Shown in pieces: positions 30,502-39,928 of a stretch of DNA of 64,000 nt. The number at the start of each line of letters is the position of its first letter. Positions within the stretch are counted from its first letter, which is position 1. A program made the translations under genes and the position numbers. This DNA comes from Cydia pomonella (lineage: Eukaryota; Arthropoda; Insecta; Lepidoptera; Tortricidae): positions 9,623,451 to 9,687,450 of the forward strand of contig NC_084728.1 of NCBI RefSeq assembly GCF_033807575.1, read 5' to 3'. The notes under the pieces are model-generated. The model worked only from the letters and a program-made list of their open reading frames with translations, had not been told where the DNA came from and ran no database searches.

Positions 30502-31275
30502 ATGAAAATGCAAAAAATAACAGAAAATCATAATAAAATTGAAAATCTCAAGGAAGATGATCAAGCGTATCTAGAAAGAAACAAACACTTATATGTTGCT
30601 GGGAAAATAAGCGGAATAGCTCTTAAAACCATTTTAAAATCTGCTAAGTATTGTTTCATACCATCAGTTTCAGCTGCTGCAAAAGATGATACTCCTAAAA
30701 AACCTCCACCGATGAAATACAAGGATCTACCCATATACGACAGCCCTCATCATCGCTGGAAGGAGTTCGAAAATGACAAAATCAGATGCCCAGACCGAAA
30801 AGTCACACACGAATTCCTACTACCAACAGTAACGGAATACCGCAAGCAAGTATCAGGAATAATCAACACAGCTACTAAAGAAATGAAAGATACTTATCAA
30901 GAAATCAGTAGAGATTATAGATCAGCTGAAAAGAAGATCTTGAACAAAATGAGATGTCCGGATAAAATTAATCAGCGTATGGCTTTCGTAGCTGCAGCAG
31001 GTATAGCTGGTTTTGTGAAAGGCAAATCTATACCTAGACGTATATTTTTATCTAGTGTCCTCTTATTTGTGACTGGATCTATGTGCTTCCCGAAAGAGAC
31101 TGATGAAGCCACTAGAACAGTTCTGTATATGCTTGGGAAGGCGTTTGTGCCCATGTACAACTTCTATTTTCGTACTGATTGGTTGATGAGGGAAAGAGTA
31201 CCATGTGAAAGAGATCTGCCTAAGATACCTACTCCACCTACGAAGCCTTTGCCTGCTTGTGCACCGAAAAAGTAA
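30502..31275 (+). CDS. MIC26/MIC27 (ApoO-like) MICOS complex subunit, copy 2, intact
   Basis: A 257-residue protein starting at an ATG preceded by AAAACAGC. Residues 31-60 form a mildly hydrophobic, basic segment (AGKISGIALKTILKSAKYCF). Residues 72-82 carry KYKDLPIYDSP, a motif seen near the N-terminus of insect ApoO-like proteins. Residues 100-150 are a charged helical linker. Residues 159-197 are the conserved hairpin: RMAFVAAAGIAGFVKGKSIP, then RRIFLSSVLLFVTGSMCFPKE with the Gly-rich helix and CFP turn. A proline-rich tail (KIPTPPTKPLP) ends it. MIC26/27 proteins sit in the inner mitochondrial membrane and regulate crista junctions and cardiolipin (family knowledge). There are no introns. 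Copy 1 lies 913 bp upstream in the same direction. The divergence is high, so a specialised role, for example in testis, is possible but unproven. Confidence 0.82.
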   Translation: MKMQKITENHNKIENLKEDDQAYLERNKHLYVAGKISGIALKTILKSAKYCFIPSVSAAAKDDTPKKPPPMKYKDLPIYDSPHHRWKEFENDKIRCPDRKVTHEFLLPTVTEYRKQVSGIINTATKEMKDTYQEISRDYRSAEKKILNKMRCPDKINQRMAFVAAAGIAGFVKGKSIPRRIFLSSVLLFVTGSMCFPKETDEATRTVLYMLGKAFVPMYNFYFRTDWLMRERVPCERDLPKIPTPPTKPLPACAPKK

Positions 31276-31394
31276 ATATTTTTAATTGTTTTTTTAATAT
31301 CAAATGGTTTCTTAAATATTGGTTTTTACACAGTTTTTGGAAAATATGCAACTTTATTGATTATTTTAGTTTTATTTGGCAGTATTTATAATTT
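31276..31394. other. 3' flank of MIC-like copy 2
   Basis: AT-rich. No canonical AATAAA close by; the first is at 31467-31472, inside a repeat. Confidence 0.35.
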
Positions 31395-31505
31395 AACTTT
31401 ATCAGCTTAACTGTTGAACAATGTCTAATTAAAGTCCTGATTAAGCTACTTGCCACTTATCTGAGGAATAAAGTCATATTTGGCGTTTCACAATCTTCAT
31501 TACTA
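31395..31505. mobile_element. MITE fragment (GTGAAACGCCA family)
   Basis: AGCTACTTGCCACTTATCTG, GAATAAAGTCATATTTGGCG and TTTCACAATCTTCA match 41130-41225 and 7575-7720. It holds AATAAA at 31467-31472, which could serve as the poly(A) signal of the upstream gene. Confidence 0.55.
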
Positions 31506-31528
31506 CGGATGGAAACGGCACAAAGGAC

Positions 31529-31722
31529 CAGTACCCCTAGTGTAAATATTTTCGACAGCGAAACGTGACGTACGCGTTTGCGTTAAGTGTCATTTTGTAT
31601 GAGATTTTTGACTTTCCAAAACGTCCCGCTTGGCGCGCTGTTCAAAAACCCATACAAAATGAGACTTAACGCAAACGCGTACGTCACGTTTCGCTATCGA
31701 CTAAATTTACACTAGGGGTACT
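31529..31722. mobile_element. MITE-C, full length
   Basis: Palindromic element with ends CAGTACCCCTAGTGTAAAT and ATTTACACTAGGGGTACTG and core CAAAACGTCCCGCTTGGCGC. It is almost the exact inverse of 35479-35663. Confidence 0.9.
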
Positions 31723-31746
31723 GTATTATGCGCCATGAGTTGTTGT

Positions 31747-32045
31747 TTTACAAGCTTTTATTTACAATCACCTGACCGTTGTCTGTTTGTAATCAAATCT
31801 TGCAAGTTAAATTTGATCCACTTCCCGGTTCCCGATTGAGCTGAAAATTTGCATACATATGTAAGTCGGGTGACAATGCAATATTATGGTACCATCGAGC
31901 TGATCTGATGATGGAGACAAGAGGTGGACATAGGAACTCTGTGATAAAACAACGCAACCTAATTGTGTTTGGGGTTTTTAGAATTTGCTCGATGAGTATT
32001 AGTTGCCTGTGGAAAGAAAAGTACAGTCAGCGATAAAAGCTTGTA
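31747..32045 (+). mobile_element. Rep-D copy
   Basis: TACAAGCTTTTA to TAAAAGCTTGTA with the standard interior. Very close to 2184-2485 in the right half. Confidence 0.85.
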
Positions 32046-32466
32046 CCAAAAATTAAATTTTTGCCAAAAACTTTTACAACAAAGCATAGAAGCGGAGTGT
32101 GAATCTCGCGACCTAAACGCATAAGCGCCAAGAATTTTACGGCGCTTACAACGTTTTGGTCGCGCGGTACAGGTTGCGATTCTAACAATTTTATTGGTTG
32201 GTATGGCTTCTCTATAGTAATAGTAAATCAATGGTGTAAATACCAAGATATACAATGAACGCCCTAATCACGCGCGAGTGTTTGGAACGATAATCATTTT
32301 TATTCGTTTTAATTTTTTTCCTAATCGGTTTTATGTTATAAAATTACTAATATCTCTTTTATCAAAAATATTTTGAAAGTATATTAATAATACCTAATTC
32401 TATTTGCCGATTTCGTTGTAAACGAAATTGCTAAAAATGTGACGTCACACCAGGGAGCTTGCCAAA
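32046..32466. other. unassigned
   Basis: No recognised feature. Confidence 0.3.
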
Positions 32467-32718
32467 ATAAATAAATAAATAAATATTATAGGACACAAAT
32501 TGACTAAGTCCCACAGTAAGCTCAATAAGGCTTGTATTGAGGGTACTTAGACAACGATATATATAATATAAAAATACTTAAATACATAGAAAACACCCAT
32601 GACTCAGGAACAAATATCCATGCTCATCACACAAATACATGACCTTACCAGGATTTGAACCCGGGACCATCAGCTTCGTTGGCAGGGTCACTACCCACTA
32701 GGCCAAACTGGTCGTCAA
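32467..32718 (-). mobile_element. SINE-1 copy
   Basis: Reverse copy with (AAAT)n tail and tRNA-like head. It lacks the ATTATTAC segment of the tail (GGACACAAATTGAC), a small internal deletion. Confidence 0.88.
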
Positions 32719-32875
32719 TAAATGTGACCAAGTGTGACAGGAGTAGGGAGGGGTCAAAAAACCTCGAAATTCGTGTGACGTAATTAATGAATGAGCCCTG
32801 TTTACCACTAACCAATGCTGTTTCTGCAGTTTTTTTTTCTAATAAAATACAAGGGTTTTAATAAAGTATAGGTAT

Positions 32876-33045
32876 ATACTACGTCGGTGGCAAACAAGCA
32901 TACGGCCTGCCTGATGGTAAGCAGTCTCCGTAGCCTATGTACACCTGCAACTCCAGAGGAGTTACATGCGCGTTGCCGACCCTACCCCACCCCCCTCGTT
33001 GAGCTCTGGCAACCTTACTCACCGGCAGGAACACAACACTATGAG
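32876..33045 (-). mobile_element. Rep-A, 5'-truncated
   Basis: Reverse Rep-A 3' half, TACTACGTCGGTGGC to GAACACAACACTATGAG. It stops exactly where the next inverted-repeat element begins. Confidence 0.8.
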
Positions 33046-33186
33046 AAAACTTAAGTAAGTCACCTGTTGTATGTAGCTGTGACGTATTCGAATAGACATT
33101 TGTTTTGTTTGTGTGTGTCTTTTAAAAATGTATTGTCTATTCGAACACGTCACAACTACATACAACAGGTGACTTACTTAAGTTTT
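33046..33186. mobile_element. 141-bp inverted-repeat MITE
   Basis: AAAACTTAAGTAAGTCACCT is mirrored by AGGTGACTTACTTAAGTTTT, and the mirror continues inward through GTTGTATGTAG and TTCGAATAGACA. The arms are about 55 bp with few mismatches, so it would fold into a long hairpin if transcribed. Confidence 0.9.
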
Positions 33187-33287
33187 TTACCTATAACGCA
33201 GTTATTGTTGGGACATCCCATGTCTTTTAAATATCGGCATAAATGATATAGTTCGTGAAAACTTCGCCGCATTGATGATAGACTATT

Positions 33288-33744
33288 GGCCCGATTCGAA
33301 GAATGATTAACACGTTTAAGATCTTGGAAAGATCTATAAAATATCGATAACTAAACGAAATGTCAAAATTGACGTTTATTTCGATTTCGCTGTGATCACA
33401 ATAGGGAGCGTGCATGAACTGTAGGAGGCAGCACAGGAGCCGTCAGATTTTTGGCGCGAGGCGTAAATGTGATGTTTATTGTTCCGATGTAGCCCACAAG
33501 ATGGCAGCACTTACTATGCACAAGAAAACACGTAACGTGTAAATGTACATGTTTATGGTTACGATTCAGGCCACAAGATGGCAGATCCTCCAACGCGCAC
33601 GGTCCCTTGTCAAAGTGACATTGGTTGCCCGCAACGAGCGGCTTCTGTCAAGTAATCAATTATACGTCATACAAACGATTTCTAAATGAGAACTTATTTA
33701 ACCAGAACTTATTGTTATCGTATCTCATTCTTCGAATCGGGCCG
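33288..33744. mobile_element. MITE-H split by insertion
   Basis: Ends CCCGATTCGAAGAATGATTA and CTCATTCTTCGAATCGGGCC. 33403-33611 is foreign, containing two CCACAAGATGGCAG blocks (33489-33502, 33571-33584) about 82 bp apart. Confidence 0.75.
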
Positions 33745-33784
33745 CATAATAGAAAAGATTATAAATATTCTGAATTACTGTACA

Positions 33785-33997
33785 AAAACCGGACAAGTGC
33801 GAGTCGGACTCGCCCACCGCGGGTTCCGTACTTTTTATTATTTGCTGTTATAGCGGCAACAGAAATACATCTTCTGTGAAAATTTCAACTGTCTAACTAT
33901 CACGGTTTGTAAGATACAGCCTAGTGACAGACAGACAAATAGACAGATGGACGGACAGCGGAGTCTTAATAATAGGGTCCCGTTTTACCCTTTGGGT
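33785..33997 (+). mobile_element. Rep-E1 copy
   Basis: AAACCGGACAAGTGCGAGTC, TATAGCGGCAACAGAAATAC, CTAACTATCACGGTTTG and GGGTCCCGTTTTACCCTTTG in order. Confidence 0.8.
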
Positions 33998-34001
33998 CTG
34001 C

Positions 34002-34301
34002 TTCTTCTTCCCGGCATTTTGCCACTTAGCCTGGGGTCCGCTTGACAAGGAATCCCAAGATTTGGCGTAGGCACTAGTTTTTACGAAAGCGACTGCCATC
34101 TGACCTTCCAACCCAGAGGATTGGTCCTTGTTGGGATTAGTCCGGTTTCCTCACGATGTATTCCTTCACCGAAAAGCGTCTGGTAAATATCAAATGATAT
34201 TTCGTACATAAGTTCCGAAAAACTCATCGGTACGAGCCGGGGTTTTAACCCGCGACCTCCGGATGGCAAGTCGCACGCATTTACGGCTAGGCCACCAGCG
34301 C
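34002..34301 (-). mobile_element. SINE-2 copy
   Basis: Tail CTTCTTCTTCCCGGCATTTT at left and head with AGCGCTGGTGGCCTAGCCGT (minus) at right. It carries an internal deletion after CCAACCCAGAGG. Confidence 0.85.
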
Positions 34302-34710
34302 TTCTTCTGTTTATTGGGTACCTAACCCTAACTAAAAAGTAATGAAATATTATATTTTAAAACCTAGACCCAACCTGGACCTTACAAAGATTAAGCTTTA
34401 TAATACAAGTAAACAACTATTATGACTACATTCGAACAGCGCTCCTAGTAACATTCCCTTTGACGACGGGTCGTTCCGGCGATAAGCGTCAAGTGAGCGT
34501 AGGCAAGCGTAAGTAAGCGTAAATAAGCGCGGACGGGCACAATGAGCAGTAACAGTAATCGGCTATTGTCTGGGCATGTCCCAAGTTATTGTTGGCCGTG
34601 GATATAGGGTCTAATGCTGGAAGAGGCAGAAAATCTAAGTAGCTACGACGAAAGTTGAGGACCCGCTCGAAATTACCTCTTCATAAAAAGTGTAAGGATA
34701 ATGTTTAGTT
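34302..34710. other. unassigned
   Basis: 34480-34535 has a short degenerate AAGCGTAAGT repeat. Otherwise nothing recognised. Confidence 0.3.
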
Positions 34711-34977
34711 TAAATAAATAAATAAATATTATAGGACATTATTACACAAATTGACTAAGTCCCACGGTAAGCTCAATAAGGCTTGTGTTGCGGGTACTTA
34801 GACAACGATATATAATATATACATATTTATAAATACTTAATACATAGAACACATCCATGACTCAGGAACAAATATCCATGCTCATCACACGAATAAATGC
34901 CCTTACCAGGATTTGAACCCGGGACCATCGGCTTCATAGGCAGGGTCACTACCCACTAGGCCAGACCGGTCGTCAAA
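34711..34977 (-). mobile_element. SINE-1 copy
   Basis: Full reverse copy from (AAAT)n-TATTATAGGACATTATTACA to CCAGACCGGTCGTCAAA. Confidence 0.9.
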
Positions 34978-35040
34978 GTTTATATAGATATTTAGTAATC
35001 AAAATACATTTTTTAGTTTATAATCTAAGTATACGATCAT

Positions 35041-35115
35041 ATCATATCATATCATATCATTTATTCCATTGAATCATGTAAAAAAAAAAAATCAAAAAAA
35101 AAAAAAAAAATTCAA
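35041..35115. repeat. (ATATC)n and A-rich simple repeats
   Basis: Five ATCAT/ATATC units (35038-35062) and two A-runs broken by TC (35079-35110). This resembles a LINE tail. Confidence 0.75.
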
Positions 35116-35270
35116 ATGTGTCGATTAAAAGTATTTGTAATGATCGATCACGTGAAGGGTCACCTCCATCCCCCCATCTTGAATATTGAACGATCATTTG
35201 GGAGGCGACGTTCGAATGATAACGGGCAATCAATATTACAAGTGGTTTCGATGATTGTATTGTGAGCAGA

Positions 35271-35378
35271 GGGCCTACCGCGAACCACGTTCGACGTGTT
35301 ACCTCCCTATCACACTTACGTACGAATTTACAAGTGCGACAGAGAGGCAACACTTCGAACGTGGTTCGCGGTAGGCCT
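35271..35378. mobile_element. MITE-I, palindrome
   Basis: CCTACCGCGAACCACGTTCG is mirrored by CGAACGTGGTTCGCGGTAGG around CACACTTACGTACGAATTTA. A second copy is at 38972-39079. Confidence 0.9.
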
Positions 35379-35478
35379 CCAGGTCAGTACGTGGTTAGTC
35401 AGATTAAAAGAGGTTGTATTCATCGTGCCAAATAAATTTATTTTGATCACACCTACCGTTGTTTTAATAAAATGATCA

Positions 35479-35663
35479 GTACCCCTAGTGTAAATTTAGT
35501 CGATAGCGAAACGTGATGTACGCGTTTGCGTTAAGTCTCATTTTGTATGGGTTTTTGAACAGCGCGCCAAGCGGGACGTTTTGGAAAGTCAAAAATCTCA
35601 TACAAAATGACACTTAACGCGTACGTCACGTTTCGCTGTCGAAAATATTTACACTAGGGGTAC
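35479..35663. mobile_element. MITE-C, full length
   Basis: Same ends as 31529-31722, in opposite orientation. A small deletion removes GCAAAC in the right arm (AACGCGTACGTC). Confidence 0.9.
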
Positions 35664-35984
35664 TGACCCCTTATAAAAGGTAGTCCGCATTTTCCTCCCT
35701 GAATATTAACATTATTGAAAATATTTTGAAATAATTTGTTGGATATCAAGTACAACTATGCCCCTACGTTTAATTTTTTTCGAATTTGTAATTATTATAA
35801 GAATTAGGAGCATTTCAAAATTTGTATGAATTCTGTTTCCGCTCCTAATTTTTACAAAAATCTAAAAATGTCAAACTTAGAAGCATAGCTATGGTAAATA
35901 TACATCAAATTATGTAAAAATATTTTCCATGATGTTAATATATGGAGACTACGATTGTATGGAAAAACGGTCGTCCCCTTTCCT
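35664..35984. other. unassigned
   Basis: AT-rich; a weak inverted pair (ATTAGGAGC / GCTCCTAAT) at 35804-35855. No gene. Confidence 0.35.
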
Positions 35985-36361
35985 TTTAATATAGATTTAG
36001 TTAGAGGAAAACGTTTTATACCGAAATGGAATTTCATAGAAAATTACCGTTATTTCGCTAGGATCGCAAGGGTCCGATTTGAAGAATTATTAAGAGATAT
36101 TTAAGATCTTGGAAAGAGATTGAAAAGATCGATAACCAAACGATATGTCAAAATTGTCGTTTATTTCGATTCTGCTGTGATCTCAATAAGATCTATTTAC
36201 GATATTTCTAACGTCAAAGTGACATTAGTTGCCCGAATCGTGCTGCTTCTGTCAATTATACGACATACAAACGATATCTAATTGAGAATTTATCTAAACC
36301 AGAACTTATCGTTATATTTCATTCTTCGAATAGGACCACAAAGCTATTCTTCCCTCTAATC
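35985..36361 (+). mobile_element. Elem-T fragment split by MITE-H
   Basis: TACCGAAATGGAATTTCATA and AAATTACCGTTATTTCGCTA precede 36071. CAAAGCTATTCTTCCCTCTA resumes after 36337. The order matches 60955-61015. Confidence 0.7.
36071..36337. mobile_element. MITE-H nested in Elem-T
   Basis: GGTCCGATTTGAAGAATTAT to TTCATTCTTCGAATAGGACC with interior AATTGTCGTTTATTTCGATT and CAAAGTGACATTAGTTGCCC. Confidence 0.8.
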
Positions 36362-36561
36362 TTTGACTCTTGGCACATCTAGCGCGCTACATCTCTGTGA
36401 AGCCAAGATAAAGTACCATCCAGAAAAACAATGCCACAATATATACACATGCTATTACCGCTTTCACTGATGTCCATCAAATGTTACAATGAAATTCCTG
36501 CCTACGAATATTCATATTGACGGAATTCATACATGTGTATCTTAAAGTTACTCGCTGTCCC

Positions 36562-36828
36562 TTTTTAGGGTTCCGTAGTCACCTAGGAACCCTTATAGTC
36601 TCGCTATGTCCGTCCGTCCGTCCGCTTTGCTCCGTGATCGTTAGTGCTAGAAAGCTGCAATTTGGCATGGATACATAAATTATGCATAGCGACAAAATGG
36701 TAAAATAAAACCTATAAAAATATTTCTTTTTGGGTGTCTCCCATACAATTTTTTTTCTTTGAACCAATAGTTGGACAGGTCTTTCAAAACGAATAATGGT
36801 CTCCAAAAACCATTCTCTTATAGAGTTA
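36562..36828 (-). mobile_element. Rep-E2 fragment
   Basis: TTTTAGGGTTCCGTAGTCAC, GTCCGTCCGTCCGTCCG and AGCTGCAATTTGGCATGGAT match the right half of 55098-55806 in reverse. Confidence 0.65.
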
Positions 36829-36830
36829 TT

Positions 36831-37251
36831 AGTACCTGGGCGACCGAGCTTTGCTCGGTTATAAGTATTTATTGTAATATGGTGGTGTATAGGTGATAAT
36901 CTTAACTACATTTTTTTACTAAATTAAACTTGTCTAAAACAATAAAATTAAAAAAATTATATATAAACTTGAACATATAAAAAAAAAAAGTTAGCCACCG
37001 GGCGAGATTCGAACCCGTATCACTCGTATCTAGCTGTCCGCGTCTTAACCCGCTGGACCAGACGGACAGTGGCCGAAATTAGCGACCATATTCTGCGTCG
37101 AAAGAAAAACGCATGAAAACTCGAAAACACGCGTTTTCCCAATAATCTAGATAGATTGTATACCCCCAAAAACCCCCATATACCCAATTTCAGCGAAATC
37201 GTTAGAGCCGTTTCCGAGATCACAGAAATATATATATATACAAGAATTGCT
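36831..37251 (-). mobile_element. element with tRNA-like core and terminal hairpin, copy 1
   Basis: On the minus strand: CGGAAACGGCTCTAACGATT, GAAAACGCGTGTTTTCGAG, then a tRNA-like core at 37005-37075 (GTCTGGTCCAGCGGGTTAAG, box B GGGTTCGAATC). An A-run, TTGTTTTAGACAAGTTTAAT and a terminal hairpin ACCGAGCAAAGCTCGGT follow. Copy 2 is at 51960-52340. Confidence 0.8.
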
Positions 37252-37294
37252 CGTTTAAAGGTATAAGATTATCGGATTATTTTTTTCAAATTTT

Positions 37295-37362
37295 CGGTAG
37301 TGTTTTAATTTATCGCCACATGTTCCGAATTTCCTACTTTTCACACTTGTATCCTAATGTAG
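37295..37362 (+). mobile_element. MITE-P end fragment
   Basis: GGTAGTGTTTTAATTTATCG, CCGAATTTCCTACTTTTCAC, CTTGTATCCTAATG match the right end of the 228-bp unit. Confidence 0.7.
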
Positions 37363-37713
37363 GTAGGTACCATAGGTTTACCCGCGGGCTATATATCATA
37401 CTTGTTTGCTACAATGTAAAACTTAAAAACGAAAGTCGAATAACAATATTATCTTCTTGCCGGCAGCGTCCATTGTGGTTGAATCCATGTTTCTATCAGT
37501 ATTGTTATTCGTAACAATATGCATTTTCGTTCGATAATAATATGTTAAGAGCCAGTACAGAGCTGCCGACATACAAACATAGTTACACTCTTTTAATAAT
37601 AACATGCTAAAATAACACCAAACTTGGCATGGACGTTGAAATAACATATATATATGACTGTAATTAGTTTTCATTGCTAGTGATTTGCCTTTTAGACCAA
37701 GCAATAAGAAGGT
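37363..37713. other. unassigned
   Basis: No recognised feature; antisense frame 37423-37704 has no known motif. Confidence 0.3.
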
Positions 37714-38797
37714 ATAGAGGGAAATGCTTGGAACACAATTTTTGACTCGGTAACTTTTGTTTGGACTAGTTAGAAGGTGAACATATCAAAAGTCCCCAGC
37801 TGTCTTGAGCCGGGGGACAGGTGGGTTTGAAGGTCCCATTTTTCGGTTTTTCACTTATATCTTAAAGACTTTGAGTCCTAGCGATATGACTACTACACAA
37901 AACGAAAGATGAAGTAAAGTTTTTTCATATCTTGAATAGTTTTCGAGATATCCTCTCTTGAAGGTTTAGTTTAGGGCTCTCAATGCCATCTTGATATCTA
38001 TACTAGGCCATATTTGGTATCGTTTTCGTATACTTACATCGGGAGTGCTAAATTCACTTATGGTATCAGTACCCCTAGTGTAAATTTTATCGACATCATA
38101 ACGTGACGAACGCGTAAGTCTCATTTTGTATAGGATTTTGAGTTTCCAAAACGTCCCGCTTGGCGCGCTCTTTCTAAATCACATACAAAATGAGACTAAA
38201 CGCAAACGCGTACGTCACGTTTCAAAATCGAATTTATTTACACTAGGGGTACAGATTGACACCCATTCCGAAGTAAAAATATATAAACTTTAAACAACCA
38301 CCTTTTTTTAACTCCTCTTCACGCTTAAACCGCTGAACCGATTTAGTTAAAATTTGGCATAGAGATATTTTGGGTTCCGAGACAGGAGATAAAATAGATT
38401 TTATCTCAAAAATCATCCCTTAAAGGTGTAAAATGGGGTGTGGGGACTTCGTCAAAGCTGAATTCCTGAGGTTAATACTGTTTAAGCTTAGGTTTGAAGT
38501 TATGTTTCATATAATTTTCAACTAAATCAATGATGTAGACCATCCCAAATTATATTTAAATCGGTTCACTGGTTATTGATTTCCCATACAAACTTCTAAC
38601 CCATTTTTGTAACAAATTTAATGCACATTCATGCTAAGACGCATAGTTTCCGAGATATAATAGAAAATCCGAAAAATGGGACTTTCAAACCCTTCTCTTA
38701 AGACTTAAGGCCTACGGCCGGGGATTGATGTTTATCTTCTACCTAGTCCAAACAAAGATATGAAGCCAAAAATTGTGTTCTAAGCATTTCCCTCTAT
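37714..38797. mobile_element. ~0.9-kb TIR element split by MITE-C
   Basis: Ends ATAGAGGGAAATGCTTGGAA (37714) and TTCTAAGCATTTCCCTCTAT (to 38797) are inverted over about 60 bp, with looser mirroring through TTGTTTGGACTAG / CTAGTCCAAACAA. It is non-coding. MITE-C sits inside at 38069-38250. Confidence 0.8.
38069..38250. mobile_element. MITE-C nested in TIR element
   Basis: CAGTACCCCTAGTGTAAATT to TTTACACTAGGGGTAC. The left arm has a 9-bp deletion (ACGCGTAAGTCTC) compared with other copies. Confidence 0.9.
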
Positions 38798-38971
38798 AAC
38801 TATATTTGGTCATTCGTTACCTGGCCTATTTGTACTACACAATTATGTTCTATGATGTAATAGATACCAATAAACCATAGTAAAAGTTGAAGGCCTAAAT
38901 AGAAACCTTGTTATGGGCTGAGATAACACTTTATAAGTCCCACTGTTGAGCACAGGGTGTGTTAAGTACTG

Positions 38972-39079
38972 GGGACCTACCGCGAACCACGTTCGACGTG
39001 TTGCCTCCCTGTCACACTTACGTACGAATTTAAAAGTGCGACAGAGAGGCAACACGTCGAACGTGGTTCGCGGTAGGCC
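38972..39079. mobile_element. MITE-I, palindrome
   Basis: Same as 35271-35378, with an almost perfect arm match here. Confidence 0.9.
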
Positions 39080-39260
39080 CTCTGGACATACGCACGGGGG
39101 GAGACGCGCGGGCGGCGGACAGAGCGCGACGTCATCGCGGCAAGCTGCAAGCGCCGCGCGGCACACACTCTGCTTCACATACCCCACCGGCAACGGACGA
39201 ATACCGTATTAGTCTTTAATAATTTTTTGGCCGTGATTTATTTGTAATTAAGGCGGAATT
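39080..39260. other. GC-rich unassigned patch
   Basis: 39090-39180 is unusually GC-rich for the window (GGGGGGAGACGCGCGGGCGG). Frames on both strands are open but have no recognised motif. Confidence 0.4.
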
Positions 39261-39466
39261 AAGGTCTTAGCACATTGTTACAACTCAACAGCCACTCGAC
39301 TCAAAATTAAATATTGAAATTAAAGCCTTATCTTGTATGTCCTATAGTACAATGTTTAAAATTGAGAACTGTCGGGTGGTCTACGCGTCGTCCACTCGTC
39401 GTCCACTAAGGTGAACCAAAAGTGAGTTGAGTCGGTGTGGAATTGGTATAGTGTGCGAAGACCTTA
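39261..39466. mobile_element. TIR-like element
   Basis: AAGGTCTTAGCACATTGTTA and CACTCGACTCA mirror TGAGTTGAGTCGGTG and TGTGCGAAGACCTTA imperfectly. Tentative. Confidence 0.5.
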
Positions 39467-39514
39467 AACCAGCCTATTTTTATACAGTCCGCGTTATTAT
39501 TTTTACGTCCAGTA

Positions 39515-39670
39515 GGACCCTAACAGGGTGCTTAACCAACATGCCAATCGTTGACGCACCGTAGTCTAGCGTAGTCATCTCTCTCTATCACTCTTCAATA
39601 ATTTCCATATTAGTGCGACAGTGATAGTTGCGTTGGCTACGCGGGCAGTTGGCGACGCACCCAGAACTCT
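39515..39670. mobile_element. short MITE (TCTCTATCACTCTTC ... GTGCGACAG)
   Basis: CATGCCAATCGTTGACGCAC and TCTCTCTATCACTCTTCAAT, with TTAGTGCGACAGTGATAG following. A piece recurs at 54175-54225 beside SINE-1. Confidence 0.5.
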
Positions 39671-39793
39671 CGTCAGCTCAATGCAAATTAAATAAAGAAA
39701 ATGTATATTTTTTATCCTTGCAAATACCTATTACAGAATTTAAGTTACTACTATAACTATTTATTTACAAAATTACCATAATAGGTAAAGGAA

Positions 39794-39928
39794 TGGTCAC
39801 GTCTGAAAATATCGATACGACAAAAGTGCCAAAAATATGTATACACGACCTTATTGCCTATATATTAAGGTAGTGTGTACATATTTTTGTCACTTTTTTC
39901 GTATCGATATTTAATACCTTGACTGTAC
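39794..39928. mobile_element. MITE-K copy
   Basis: GGTCACGTCTGAAAATATCG and CAAAAATATGTATACAC mirror GTGTACATATTTTTG and CGTATCGATATTTAATACC. Other copies are at 44340-44471 and 56915-57447. Confidence 0.8.

Noticed and set aside
36831..37251. Firm Helitron assignment from the terminal hairpin
   Set aside because: The sequence after the hairpin does not end in a clear CTRR, and 5' TC was not seen. Left as a composite element.
38843..39212. Overlapping frames on both strands in the GC-rich patch near MITE-I
   Set aside because: They are open mainly because the palindromic MITE and GC-rich sequence lack stops. No domain is seen.
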